The notes beneath the pieces are model-generated. The model did not search any database, was not told the origin of the DNA, and saw nothing but the letters and a program-made list of their open reading frames with translations. Shown one piece after another: positions 7,314-15,174 of a stretch of 34,142 nucleotides of DNA. How positions within the stretch are numbered: position 1 is the stretch's first letter; each line of letters starts with the position of its first letter. Made by a program: the position numbers and the translations under genes. Source of the DNA: DASSUC01 sp035649895 (GTDB lineage: Bacteria > Actinomycetota > Actinomycetes > Mycobacteriales > Micromonosporaceae); the NCBI GenBank assembly GCA_035649895.1, contig DASRIS010000156.1, positions 1 to 34,142 on the forward strand, written 5' to 3'.

Positions 7314-8317
7314 GCGCCGGGCTGGAGCGCCGGTACCGCTGGCTGCTGGCTTGCTACCCCGCCGAGCACCGCCGCGTCTACGGGGACGAGATGCTGGGCG
7401 TGCTGCTCGCCGGGGCGCGGGAGAAGCAGCGCTACCCGGGCCTGCACGAGACCGTCGACCTGCTGCTCACCGCCGTACGGCTGAGGGTGAGACGCGCCGG
7501 TGCCGGCCTCCGCGACAGCCGCTGGACCGACGCCGTGGCGGTGCTCGGCGTGCTGGCACCGGTGGTGCTGCTCGCCAAGCACCTGCGGCCAGTCACCGAC
7601 TACCTGGGGTGGGCGCTGCGGGTGGACGACCCGCTGCCCTTCGCCGTGGCTCCGACCGGCTGGCTGCGCGTCGCCGGGTGGGCGGCCGTCACCGTGGCGG
7701 TCCTCTGCGGGTGGCGGCTCGTCGCCGCGGCCGGCGCCTGGGCCGGGGTGCTCGGCGAGGTGGTCGTCCTGACCAGGAGCGACCCGACCCAGACCGCAGT
7801 GACAATCCCGATCTGGTGGTCGCTGGCGCTGGCGCTCATCGTGGCGGTGACGCTCAGCTTCTCCAGCGGCGGGCGCGGTGTCGTCGTTCTCGGCTGGCGC
7901 CGCGTGGCCCTGTTCGGAGCCGCCGCGGCGGTCGCCGCCGGCACTGCGGCGGTCGAGCCGTTGCTAGGCACTGGCGGCGGAGGTGGACACGACATCTTCG
8001 TCTTCGCCCTCGTCGACGGTCGCTGGGTCCGGCCTACGGCACTGCTGGCCTACGCGGTCGCCGCGCTGGCAGTCGTGGTGGTGGTCGCCGGCCTCGCCCC
8101 GCCCGTGCGGCGGCGGGTGCTGGCCCTGCTGGCGCCTATGGTCACCCTGCTGGCCGTCGTCCAGCTGGAGCTCGGCTCCTCCTCCGGCGGCGTCCTGCCG
8201 GTCTACGCCGGACCAGCCCAACGGCCGTTCATGGCCGCCACACCCCTCCTGGTCCTGCTGGCCGGCCTGGCCGTCCTGCGCCGGCATGAACGCGCCGGGC
8301 AGGGCAGCAGCGCCTAG
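7310..8317 (+). CDS. PadR-associated membrane protein
   Basis: Membrane protein of 335 residues, no established function. The N-terminus RRYRWLLACYPAEHRRVYGDEMLGVLL is a conserved signature of actinobacterial membrane proteins encoded directly after small PadR regulators. Roughly seven hydrophobic segments follow, from about residue 78 (TDAVAVLGVLAPVVLLA) to 310-325. A soluble stretch with GGGGGHDIFVF lies near 225. The GTG start at 7310 overlaps the padR stop (GTGA), so it is translationally coupled and probably the PadR response partner. A strong hairpin follows the stop by 7 bases. Confidence 0.82.
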   Translation: MSAGLERRYRWLLACYPAEHRRVYGDEMLGVLLAGAREKQRYPGLHETVDLLLTAVRLRVRRAGAGLRDSRWTDAVAVLGVLAPVVLLAKHLRPVTDYLGWALRVDDPLPFAVAPTGWLRVAGWAAVTVAVLCGWRLVAAAGAWAGVLGEVVVLTRSDPTQTAVTIPIWWSLALALIVAVTLSFSSGGRGVVVLGWRRVALFGAAAAVAAGTAAVEPLLGTGGGGGHDIFVFALVDGRWVRPTALLAYAVAALAVVVVVAGLAPPVRRRVLALLAPMVTLLAVVQLELGSSSGGVLPVYAGPAQRPFMAATPLLVLLAGLAVLRRHERAGQGSSA

Positions 8318-8324
8318 CCGCAGC

Positions 8325-8358
8325 GGGGTGGCCAGCCGCGGGCCCGGCTGGCCACCCC
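8325..8358 (+). terminator. Rho-independent-type hairpin after the padR operon
   Basis: A perfect 13-bp stem (GGGGTGGCCAGCC at 8325-8337, complement at 8346-8358) with an 8-base loop begins 7 bases after the stop codon at 8317. There is no long T-tract, as is usual in high-GC actinomycetes. Confidence 0.75.
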
Positions 8359-8392
8359 TCGTGTGCAGCTCGGTTCTTGGAACGGGCCGGTC

Positions 8393-8542
8393 TTAGAAGG
8401 TGGCGACGTTGAGCAGTATGTCGTCGGTGGTGTCCGGGTCGGTGGCGGTGCTCCAGCCGAGGTTGCCGGCGGACTGGAGGGCCGTCTTCACCGCGCTGGG
8501 CGACGCGGTCGGGTTGTTCGCCATGTAGAGCGCGGCACCACC
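8393..8542 (-). pseudogene. Remnant: C-terminal tail of an S8 subtilase
   Basis: The minus strand encodes about 49 residues, GGAALYMANNPTASPSAVKTAL through DDILLNVATF and a TAA stop. This matches the last helix and C-terminal strand that follow the GTSMASP serine motif in proteinase-K-like subtilases. The catalytic residues and everything N-terminal are absent; upstream sequence in this frame is not protease-like. It is a truncated relic abutting another relic on the opposite strand. Confidence 0.7.
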
Positions 8543-8545
8543 GGG

Positions 8546-8977
8546 CAGGACACGCCGCCACCGGCCGGCGAGCCCGTGGCCGACCTGCTGTCCGCATGGC
8601 GCGCCGAGATCATCCAGGCGGCCGCACGCAGCCGGGCGTACGACGCGAGGCCCGCGGCCCGGCAGGGCACCGCCCGGCGGGCCCTCCGGCAGCTGGCCAT
8701 GGCCGCGGCGGCGGTCGCGGTCACCGCCGGGCTGGTCGCCGGCACCTGCACCGCCACCCCGGAAAGTCCACTGTGGCCGGTCACCACCGCGTCCCCCGAC
8801 CTGGTACCGCACCCGCTCCCCAACCGGGCACACCCGCCGGATCTGACACTCCGGCCCGGGCAGCTGCGCCACCACCGCCGGCCACCGGCCACAGCACTGG
8901 GCCGGCGACCGCATCCGGCCGGGGATGAGCAGCTCTGGCGCGGGCGAAGTCCGCGGGTTGGGGACCTTCGCCTCTGA
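8546..8977 (+). pseudogene. Remnant of an anti-sigma-factor-like membrane protein
   Basis: The plus strand reads GEPVADLLSAWRAEI, then RRALRQLAMAAAAVAVTAGLVAG (one membrane helix) and ESPLWPVT. That is the pattern of actinobacterial anti-sigma factors of the RsdA type: a sigma-binding segment, a single helix and a Ser-Pro-Leu-Trp-Pro motif. The 5' end is missing, cut at the subtilase relic. After ESPLWPVT the frame decays. The Pro/Ala/Thr-rich tail expected of such proteins (PAPQPGTPAGSDTPARAA) continues in another frame before a stop. Non-functional; assignment to RsdA itself is tentative. Confidence 0.5.
8961..8974 (+). promoter_or_regulatory. DosR-box-like site upstream of devR
   Basis: GGGACCTTCGCCTC matches the DosR consensus GGGACTTTNGTCCC at 10 of 13 defined positions. 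It lies 36 bases before the devR ATG, a plausible position for positive autoregulation. Confidence 0.5.
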
Positions 8978-9010
8978 GCAGGAAAGCCGAGCTGATGGTA
9001 GACATTGCAT

Positions 9011-9652
9011 ATGATCCGAGTCTTCCTACTGGACGACCACGAGGTCGTCCGGCGTGGGCTGTGCGAGCTGCTCCAGCGCGAAGGCGACATCGAGGTCGTC
9101 GGCGAGTCAGGCTCGGCCCAGGAGGCGACGCGACGCATTCCCGCCTTGCGGCCCGACGTGGCGATCCTGGACGCCCGACTGCCTGACGGCAACGGCATCG
9201 ACGTGTGCCGGGACGTGCGCGCGGTGGACTCGTCGATCAAAGGGCTGATCCTCACCTCGTACGAGGATGACGAGGCGCTCTTCGCGGCGATCATGGCCGG
9301 CGCCGCCGGATACGTGCTCAAGCAGATCCGTGGCACGGACCTCGTCGACGCGGTCCGTCGGGTGGCGGGTGGACAGTCCCTGCTGGACCCGGCGATCACC
9401 CAGCGTGTCCTGGAGCGCATCCGGCACGGGGTGGAGGAGCCACGCGAGCTCAGGTCGCTCACCGAGCAGGAGCGGCGGATCCTGGCGTACGTCGCCGAGG
9501 GTCTGACCAACCGGGAGATCGCTGCCAAGATGTTCCTGGCCGAGAAGACCGTGAAGAACTACGTGTCCAGCTTGCTCGCCAAGCTCGGCCTGGAGCGGCG
9601 TACCCAGGCCGCTGTGCTGGCCACCCGGCTGCTCGGCGAGCAGCGGCACTGA
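9011..9652 (+). CDS. devR: DevR/DosR-type response regulator (NarL/FixJ family)
   Basis: Response regulator of 213 residues. The receiver has the acidic pair Asp8-Asp9, phospho-acceptor Asp54 (AILDARLPDGNGI), switch Thr82 (LTSYED) and Lys104. The LuxR-type HTH (about 145-208) contains LTEQERRILAYVAEGLTNREIA and the recognition segment AEKTVKNYVSSLLAKLG. As I recall it, this segment differs from M. tuberculosis DosR by one residue and keeps the Lys-Lys-Asn DNA contacts. DosR activates the hypoxia/NO dormancy regulon. No sensor kinase gene is adjacent. The ATG at 9011 aligns with the family start; a TTG at 9005 is possible, and the ribosome site is weak for either. A universal stress gene follows 21 bases downstream, probably co-transcribed. 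Confidence 0.93.
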   Translation: MIRVFLLDDHEVVRRGLCELLQREGDIEVVGESGSAQEATRRIPALRPDVAILDARLPDGNGIDVCRDVRAVDSSIKGLILTSYEDDEALFAAIMAGAAGYVLKQIRGTDLVDAVRRVAGGQSLLDPAITQRVLERIRHGVEEPRELRSLTEQERRILAYVAEGLTNREIAAKMFLAEKTVKNYVSSLLAKLGLERRTQAAVLATRLLGEQRH

Positions 9653-9673
9653 CTGGACCGGAGGGGGACGGTA

Positions 9674-10723
9674 ATGGTTACCCAAGGTGGAGGAGACAAC
9701 GGCGTCAGACCCAGCAGCAACGGCTGGAGCAGCGTCCCGGCTGCCCGGCGCCCGGTGGATATCGAGGACGACACGTCGGCACCGCGCGAGGGCCACGTCA
9801 CCGTGGGCGTGGACGGCTCGCCGGGCAGCCTGGCGGCGCTGCGCTGGGCGGCTCACGAGGCGACGCTGCGCGGCTGCCCGCTGCGTGTGCTCTACTGCGT
9901 GACCTGGCCCGCCATGGCGGCGGCCCTGGGCGTACCGCCGGACGCGGCGCCACGGGAGGACCTGCACCACGAGGCCGAGCAGGTGCTGGGCGGCGCCGTT
10001 GCGCAGGCCCGTGACGCCGCGCCCACCATCCCGGTGAGCGGCGCGGTCATCGACGGCGCGCCCAGCACGGTGCTGGTGGAAGAGTCGGACCGGTCAAGCG
10101 TCGTCGTCGTCGGCACCCGCGGCGTCGGCGGGTTCGCCGGCCTGCTGCTCGGCTCGGTCAGCGGCCGGGTCGCCATGCACGCCCGGTGCCCGGTCGTCGT
10201 GGTACCGACCGGATACTCGGCGCAGCCGTCCCGCCGCCAGCGCATCGTGGTGGGCGTCGACGGCTCCGACTCGTCCGACCTCGCGGCCCGGTTCGCGCTC
10301 GTGGAGGCCCTGCTGCGGCAGGCGCCGGTCACCGCGGTGCGGGCATGCCCGCCGCCCGGTCCACAGCGGCCCAACGGGACGACCCTCCCCGGGGCCGCGC
10401 CCGTCGAGGAGGGGCGCCGGCAGGTGGCCGCGGCCATGACCGGCTGGAAGAAGTCCTTCCCTACCATCCAGGTCGAGCAGCAGGTGGTGGCCGGACGTCC
10501 GGTGGCCGCGCTGGTGGACGCCGCATCAGACGCCCAGCTGCTCGTCGTCGGCTCCCGCGGCATGGGTGGCTTCCGCGGGTTGCTGCTGGGCTCGGTCAGC
10601 CTCCGGCTGCTGCACCACACCGTCTGCCCGGTCGCGGTCGTCCACACGCACCACCACGACGCCAGCCGTCCCAAGAACCACCTGCTGGTCACCGCGTCAG
10701 CCTGTCCCACTCCGTCCCCCTGA
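9674..10723 (+). CDS. Tandem universal stress protein (two UspA domains)
   Basis: Cytoplasmic protein of 349 residues with two UspA folds at about 40-178 and 190-330, after a disordered N-terminus. Each begins with the Asp strand (VTVGVDGSPGS; IVVGVDGSDSS). Each carries a complete ATP-binding motif G-x2-G-x9-G-S (GTRGVGGFAGLLLGS and GSRGMGGFRGLLLGS), so both domains should bind ATP. Tandem UspA proteins are core members of the mycobacterial DosR regulon (Rv1996, Rv2005c, Rv2623) and affect entry into dormancy. The ATG at 9674 has GAGGGGGA upstream. It lies 21 bases after devR on the same strand. The tail after residue 330 is His-rich and not conserved. Confidence 0.92.
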   Translation: MVTQGGGDNGVRPSSNGWSSVPAARRPVDIEDDTSAPREGHVTVGVDGSPGSLAALRWAAHEATLRGCPLRVLYCVTWPAMAAALGVPPDAAPREDLHHEAEQVLGGAVAQARDAAPTIPVSGAVIDGAPSTVLVEESDRSSVVVVGTRGVGGFAGLLLGSVSGRVAMHARCPVVVVPTGYSAQPSRRQRIVVGVDGSDSSDLAARFALVEALLRQAPVTAVRACPPPGPQRPNGTTLPGAAPVEEGRRQVAAAMTGWKKSFPTIQVEQQVVAGRPVAALVDAASDAQLLVVGSRGMGGFRGLLLGSVSLRLLHHTVCPVAVVHTHHHDASRPKNHLLVTASACPTPSP

Positions 10724-10748
10724 CCGGCGCCGCGTAGCGGTGTGGACC

Positions 10749-10789
10749 GTCAACGGGGCCGCGGCCGGGCCGGCTGCGGCCCCGTTGAC
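10749..10789. terminator. Bidirectional hairpin between convergent usp and hsp20
   Basis: A perfect 14-bp stem (GTCAACGGGGCCGC at 10749-10762, complement at 10776-10789) with a 13-base loop lies 25 bases after the usp stop. It overlaps the last codons and stop of the opposing hsp20, so one structure can serve both transcripts. Confidence 0.75.
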
Positions 10790-11172
10790 CGGGTCCGGCC
10801 GCCGCGCCTGCCGAGCACCCGGATCGGCACCGTCCGCCCGATCGGGGCGGTCCTGGCCAGGCGCACGGTCACCTCGAGGATGCCGCGGTCATAGGTGGCC
10901 TGCACGGTCTCGTCCCGGGCGCGGCGGGGCAGCATCACCGTACGGCGGAAGGAGCCGTAGCGGAACTCCGAGTGCGCCTCGTCCCGGCGCGGGTCGACCC
11001 GCTCGACCGCGATCGTCACCTCCCCGTCGGCGACCATCACCGACAGCTCCTTGACAGGGTCCACACCGGGCAGCCCGGCCCGGATGGTGTAGCTCCTGTC
11101 GTCCTCGTACTCCTCGATCGGGATGGCGTTGGCCTGCAGCGGCGCCAGAAGCCGGCCGAGCATGGTCGTCAT
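10750..11172 (-). CDS. Hsp20/alpha-crystallin small heat-shock protein
   Basis: ATP-independent holdase chaperone of 140 residues. The alpha-crystallin domain spans about 22-118, with YTIRAGLPGVDPVKEL, SEFRYGSFRRTVMLP and the terminal-strand motif ATYDRGILEVTV, very like M. tuberculosis HspX/Acr. A short VPIRV follows as the usual C-terminal I/V-x-I/V anchor. The last ~15 residues are Arg/Pro-rich and are encoded within a transcription hairpin. The ATG at 11172 has AGGAGGAG just upstream; a second ATG three codons later (11163) is less well placed. A DosR-box-like palindrome at 11273-11286 points to hypoxic induction. Confidence 0.9.
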   Translation of the reverse strand: MTTMLGRLLAPLQANAIPIEEYEDDRSYTIRAGLPGVDPVKELSVMVADGEVTIAVERVDPRRDEAHSEFRYGSFRRTVMLPRRARDETVQATYDRGILEVTVRLARTAPIGRTVPIRVLGRRGGRTRSTGPQPARPRPR

Positions 11173-11180
11173 CGCTCCTC

Positions 11181-11225
11181 CTGGTCCTTGGGTGGGGTCG
11201 GGCTGGTCCTTGGGCGGGGGTCGGG
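11181..11225. repeat. 22-bp tandem duplication in hsp20 leader
   Basis: CTGGTCCTTGGGTGGGGTCG plus GG (11181-11202) is followed directly by a near-copy (11203-11225) that differs by C for T and one extra G. It lies between the DosR-like box and the hsp20 ribosome site. Confidence 0.6.
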
Positions 11226-11272
11226 CGGGCCGCTCTCGTCTCATGGTGAGTCCGGCGGCGCGCTGCCCTTCA

Positions 11273-11286
11273 GGGCCGAAGGTCCT
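11273..11286 (-). promoter_or_regulatory. DosR-box-like palindrome upstream of hsp20
   Basis: On the minus strand the site reads AGGACCTTCGGCCC, close to GGGACTTTNGTCCC, and lies about 100 bases before the hsp20 start at 11172. The same core, GACCTTCG, recurs at the boxes near 24490 and 32593. Confidence 0.55.
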
Positions 11287-11391
11287 CCCCTCGCGGCGCA
11301 TCGCCCCGGTTGTGGGGGCTGGCGTCCTGTTGTGGGCCCCGCGCCCGCGGGCATCGGTCGCCATCTACCAGCGCACCGACGGCGTGCCGCC

Positions 11392-11454
11392 GGAGACGGT
11401 CGGGGCGGCGGAGACGGTCCGGGCGGCGGAGACGGTCGGGGCGGCGGACGCGGC
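11392..11454. repeat. 18-bp tandem repeat, three copies
   Basis: GGAGACGGTCGGGGCGGC is repeated at 11392-11409, 11410-11427 (one substitution) and 11428-11445, with a half copy after. It sits in the 369-base gap between divergent hsp20 and the AI-2E permease. That gap otherwise holds the DosR-like box, the 22-bp duplication and the permease ribosome site. An open frame here reads the repeat as AETVGA units but has no ribosome site or homology. Confidence 0.65.
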
Positions 11455-11541
11455 GCGCGCGGGCGGGTTGCTGTCGCCTCTCCCGGTCCCGGCCCGTGCC
11501 GTGAAATCGTGGTAGCTCCCGACCGCCGGAGGAGGCCTGCG

Positions 11542-12726
11542 GTGAACGCTGCGGAAGACAGGCGCGACGCCGGCCACGAGACCGGGCGCGGAGCCAGCCG
11601 CGACATCGGCCGCGAGCCACGGCGGGGAGCCTGGAGCCGGATCCCCCTCTCGCTGCGGGTGGGTGCCCTGGCCAGTGGCTGCCTGCTGGTCATCGCCGCC
11701 GGGGTCTACGTGGTCGCGCTGGTGGCGGTGCGGCTGGCGTCGCTGTCCATCGCCATCGCCGCCGCCATCCTGATGGCGGCCCTGCTGGAGCCGGTCGTAC
11801 GGGGGCTGGGGCGGCTGCGGGTGCCCCGCGCGCTCGGCTCGCTGGTGGCGGTCCTGCTGCTGGTAGCGGCGTTCGTGGTGCCGGCGGTGCTGCTGTGGAA
11901 CCTGGTCGCGAGCCGGTTCGGTGACGTCGCGGGCCAGGTCGGCGACGGCCTACGGCGCACCCGGGTGGCCCTCGGCGACGTGCTGCCCATCAGCGACGAG
12001 CAGCTCGACCGGGTCCTCGACGACCTTCAGGAGCGCCTGCAGCAGCTCGGGACGAACGCGCTCGTGGGAGCGCTCACGCTGGTCGAGGTCCTGGCCGCCG
12101 CGTCGCTGGCCTTGTTCGTAGCCTTCTTCCTGCTCAAGGACGGGTCGGCGATGTGGGCCTGGCTGGTTCACCAGCTGCCCGAACGGGCCCGCGGCGCGGC
12201 CACCGAGGCCGGCCACGCGGGCTGGGAGACGGTGACCAGGTACATCCGCGGGACGCTGGTCGTGGCGGCGATCGACGCGGTGGGCATCGGCATCGCGCTC
12301 GCCCTCATCCGCGTACCCTTTGCTCTTCCCCTGGCGCTGCTGGTCTTCGTGGGCGGGTTCGTGCCCTACGTCGGCGCGACCGTGAGCGGCAGCGTGGCGG
12401 TCCTCATCGCGCTCGCCGCCAACGGGCCCATCGACGCCCTGCTGGTCCTCGCCGCGGTCATCGCGGTCCAGCAGATCGAAGGCAACCTGCTCGAGCCGTT
12501 GATCGTCGGCCGCCAGGTACGGCTGCACCCGGTCGTCGTGGTCGTCGTGGTCTTCGCCGGGTCGCTGACGGCGGGCATCGCCGGGGCGGTGGTCGCGGTG
12601 CCGCTGACCGCGGTCGGCTACCGGGTGGCGCGGGTGATGCAGGAGCGCCGGGCCCGGGAGCGCGCCGGTGCGGGTGGACTGACCCCCTCTGCCGTCCCGC
12701 CCACTCCACCGATCATCCATTTATAA
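11542..12726 (+). CDS. AI-2E family transporter (UPF0118/PerM-like)
   Basis: Polytopic membrane protein of 394 residues with about eight helices in the family order. Two N-terminal hairpins come first (about 35-105), then a soluble segment (FGDVAGQVGDGLRRTR to QERLQQLG, about 120-175) and the C-terminal helices. The family motifs LFVAFFLLKDG, YIRGTLVVAAIDAVGIGIAL, FVGGFVPYVGATVSG and QQIEGNLLEPLIVGRQVRLHP are all present. Members export autoinducer-2 or act as Na+/H+ antiporters; the substrate here is unknown. The GTG at 11542 is preceded by GGAGGAGG. The Pro-rich tail is not conserved. Confidence 0.92.
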   Translation: MNAAEDRRDAGHETGRGASRDIGREPRRGAWSRIPLSLRVGALASGCLLVIAAGVYVVALVAVRLASLSIAIAAAILMAALLEPVVRGLGRLRVPRALGSLVAVLLLVAAFVVPAVLLWNLVASRFGDVAGQVGDGLRRTRVALGDVLPISDEQLDRVLDDLQERLQQLGTNALVGALTLVEVLAAASLALFVAFFLLKDGSAMWAWLVHQLPERARGAATEAGHAGWETVTRYIRGTLVVAAIDAVGIGIALALIRVPFALPLALLVFVGGFVPYVGATVSGSVAVLIALAANGPIDALLVLAAVIAVQQIEGNLLEPLIVGRQVRLHPVVVVVVVFAGSLTAGIAGAVVAVPLTAVGYRVARVMQERRARERAGAGGLTPSAVPPTPPIIHL

Positions 12727-12818
12727 ATCTCGATTACTCCAGGTAGCCTCATACGCAAAGACTCTCTTCAATGACTCCCGGACGGGGGGTCCCCCGCCCG
12801 GGGCCAGGAGGTGGCGCC

Positions 12819-14618
12819 ATGAGGCGTAGACCGGTCCCCGTCCTGATCGCCGCCACGCTCGGCGCGGTGCTGACCGCGTCGCCAGCGTGGGCGTGCCCGG
12901 AGCCCAGCGAGGCGGTCCCGGTCTCCACCGAGACCCGGATCGTGGCCGCTGCGGACTGCGTGGGCGGGTCGGCTGCGGGCTACCCGTGCAGCAACGTGGA
13001 CCTGCTGTCGAACCTGCCGCTGGCATCGATGGGCGGCGGCAGCGGCAGCGGCGGCTGGGGCTGGACGGACCCCTCAACGGGCAAGGAGTACGCGATCGTC
13101 GGGCGTACCAACGGCACGTCGTTCGTTGACATCAGCAACCCGACCAGCCCCCTCTACCTGGGCAACCTGCCCACCGCCACCGGCACCTCCACTTGGCGGG
13201 AGCTAAACGTCTACAACAACCACGCCTACATCGTGTCCGACAACAACGGCGCCCACGGCATGCAGATCTTCAACCTGACCCGGCTGCGCGGGGTGACCAC
13301 CCCGGTCACCTGGACCGCGGACGCCCGCAACACCTCGTTCGGCCGGGCGCACACGATGACGATCAACTACTCCACCGGGGTCGCCTACGTCAACGGCTCC
13401 GACACGTGCAGCGGCGGGCCGCGGATGTTCGACCTGAGGGCGAACCCCACCAACCCGCCGTTCCTCGGCTGCGTGTCGGGCGACGGCTACACCCACGACT
13501 CGCAGGTCGTGACCTACCACGGTCCGGACACCCGCTACCAGGGCCGGGAGATCCTGCTCGCCTCCAACGAGGACACGCTGACCATCTGGGACGTCACCAC
13601 CAAGTCCAGCCCGGTCCAGCTCTCCCGGGTCAGCTACAGCGGGCGCGGCTACGTGCACCAGGGCTGGCTGACCGAGGACCACCGCTACTTCCTGCTCGAC
13701 GACGAGACCGACGAGGGCGGCTTCGGCCACAACACCCGGACCCGGGTGTTCAGCACGTCCAACCTGACCGGCGTGTCGCTGCTGGGCTACTACTCCGGCC
13801 CGACCACGGCCACCGACCACAACCAGTTCGTCAAGGGCAACTACACCTTCCAGTCCAACTACCGGGCCGGGCTGCGCATCCTCAACCTGACCAACGTGGC
13901 CACCCCGTCGAGCCTGACCGAGGCCGGGTACTTCGACGTCGACCCGACCAGCAACGCCTCCGGGTACGCCGGCACCTGGACCAACTACCCGTACTACGGC
14001 AGCGGTGCCGTCGCGGTCTTCAGCATCCAGCGCGGGCTGTTCGTGCTGCGGCCGCGTCTTGGCACCACCCCGCCGCCGACCCGGGTCTACTTCGACGACT
14101 TCGAGACCGCCACCGGCTGGGTCACCAACCCCAACGGCACCGACACCGCGACGACCGGCATGTGGGAGCGCGGCGACCCGCAGGAGACCAACTCCTCCGG
14201 GGCCAAGCAGCTGGGCACCACGGTCAGCGGAGCCAACGACCTGGTCACCGGCCGGCTCGCCGGGGTGGGCGCGGGTGACTACGACATCGACGCCGGCACC
14301 ACGAGCGTCCGGTCCCCCGCCATCACCCTGCCGGGCACCGGCACGCTGGCCCTGTCCCTGTCGTGGTACCTGGGGCACGGCTCCAACTCCTCGTCCGCGG
14401 ACTTCTTCCGGGTCTCGGTCGTGCACTCGGGCGGCACCACGGTGGTCTTCTCGCAGCTGGGCGCGGCGGTCAACCGCAACGCCGCCTGGGCCGTGGCGAG
14501 CGCCAACCTGACGCCGTACGCCGGGCAGTCCATCCGGATCCTCGTCGAGGCGGCCGACGCCAGCACGGCCAGCCTGGTCGAGGCCGGTGTCGACAACGTC
14601 GAGATCACCAGCAGCTGA
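12819..14618 (+). CDS. Secreted choice-of-anchor-B / LVIVD-repeat protein
   Basis: Secreted protein of 599 residues. The signal peptide ends at about residue 25 (SPAWA before CPEPS). Residues 45-420 form a beta-propeller-like array of LVIVD-type blades (YAIVGRTNGTSFVDISNPTSP, AYIVSDNNGAHGMQIFNL, GLRILNLTNVATPSS). The conserved HTMTINYSTGVAYVNGSD block and HDSQ, as in choice-of-anchor-B proteins, are present. Residues 430-599 form a jelly-roll domain (DDFETATGWVTNP) resembling those at the C-terminus of actinobacterial secreted hydrolases. No enzymatic residues are obvious, and the role is unknown; surface or extracellular binding is likely. The ATG at 12819 has AGGAGG 7-9 bases upstream and starts exactly at the signal peptide. 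An AT-rich patch near 12717-12745 may hold the promoter. Confidence 0.87.
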   Translation: MRRRPVPVLIAATLGAVLTASPAWACPEPSEAVPVSTETRIVAAADCVGGSAAGYPCSNVDLLSNLPLASMGGGSGSGGWGWTDPSTGKEYAIVGRTNGTSFVDISNPTSPLYLGNLPTATGTSTWRELNVYNNHAYIVSDNNGAHGMQIFNLTRLRGVTTPVTWTADARNTSFGRAHTMTINYSTGVAYVNGSDTCSGGPRMFDLRANPTNPPFLGCVSGDGYTHDSQVVTYHGPDTRYQGREILLASNEDTLTIWDVTTKSSPVQLSRVSYSGRGYVHQGWLTEDHRYFLLDDETDEGGFGHNTRTRVFSTSNLTGVSLLGYYSGPTTATDHNQFVKGNYTFQSNYRAGLRILNLTNVATPSSLTEAGYFDVDPTSNASGYAGTWTNYPYYGSGAVAVFSIQRGLFVLRPRLGTTPPPTRVYFDDFETATGWVTNPNGTDTATTGMWERGDPQETNSSGAKQLGTTVSGANDLVTGRLAGVGAGDYDIDAGTTSVRSPAITLPGTGTLALSLSWYLGHGSNSSSADFFRVSVVHSGGTTVVFSQLGAAVNRNAAWAVASANLTPYAGQSIRILVEAADASTASLVEAGVDNVEITSS

Positions 14619-14636
14619 CCGGCGCCATCGGTACTC

Positions 14637-14669
14637 GGGTAGGAGTCCGGGGTGCCCGGACCCCTACCC
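14637..14669 (+). terminator. Hairpin terminator after the LVIVD gene
   Basis: A 15-bp stem with one mismatch (14637-14651 with 14655-14669) and a 3-base loop starts 18 bases after the stop codon. Confidence 0.7.
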
Positions 14670-14818
14670 ACCACCGAGCTTGCAGGTCGCATCCGGCGGT
14701 CTCATCCTCGACGGCTGCGCAGGTCGAGCAGGAACCCCAGCAGGTCCCCGTTCCCGGAGTCGCATCCGGTCTCGTCCTCGACGGCTGCGCAAGGGCGAGC
14801 CCCCGGACCCGGTCACGA

Positions 14819-14918
14819 ACGCGATCGACCAAGTCGTGGACGCGACCGACCAAGTCGTGGACGCGATCGGCCCGGGTCATGGACGCGATCATCCCGGGGG
14901 TTGACGCGATCGGCCCGG
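14819..14918. repeat. 21-bp tandem repeat array
   Basis: The unit ACGCGATCGACCAAGTCGTG plus G at 14819-14839 is followed by copies at 14840-14860, 14861-14882, 14883-14903 and a partial one from 14904. The ACGCGA(T/C)C head is invariant and the second half diverges. The 21-base period preserves reading frame and also equals two helical turns. Confidence 0.7.
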
Positions 14919-15099
14919 CCGGCTTCGACCCGACACCGCGTGGGACGCGGACCTGCATGACTGGTCTACCCCTTGAGCGCTGGGGTGCCTGTTGGGCGGT
15001 GGCGCTCCTCGATCGCCAGGCCGCCAAACTGCCCCATCTAACCGTTTTCGCCGCTTCTATCCTTGTACGGTGTACGGGTTTCTCCGCCGACATGTACTT

Positions 15100-15174
15100 G
15101 ATCAAATCAATTCCATTGAAATCGGCCCTATCCAGTCCGCCCGTAGCCCCAATTACCATGGAACTGATTTGATC
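15100..15174. repeat. Imperfect inverted repeat
   Basis: GATCAAATCAATTCCAT (15100-15116) is the reverse complement of 15158-15174 at 16 of 17 positions, with a 41-base spacer. It is far from both flanking genes and could be a small mobile-element-like or dispersed palindromic unit. Confidence 0.55.

Noticed and set aside
11123..11515. Plus-strand frame of 130 residues with AETVGA repeats
   Set aside because: The repeats are explained by an 18-base tandem DNA repeat. There is no ribosome site, it overlaps the hsp20 start antisense, and no family resemblance is seen.
10972..11541. N-terminal extension of the AI-2E permease of about 190 residues
   Set aside because: It overlaps hsp20 antisense and the tandem repeats and is not hydrophobic or conserved. 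The GTG at 11542 has GGAGGAGG and matches the family start.
14819..14918. 21-bp array as a CRISPR array
   Set aside because: The repeats abut with no unique 25-40 base spacers, and no cas genes are present. It is a simple tandem repeat.
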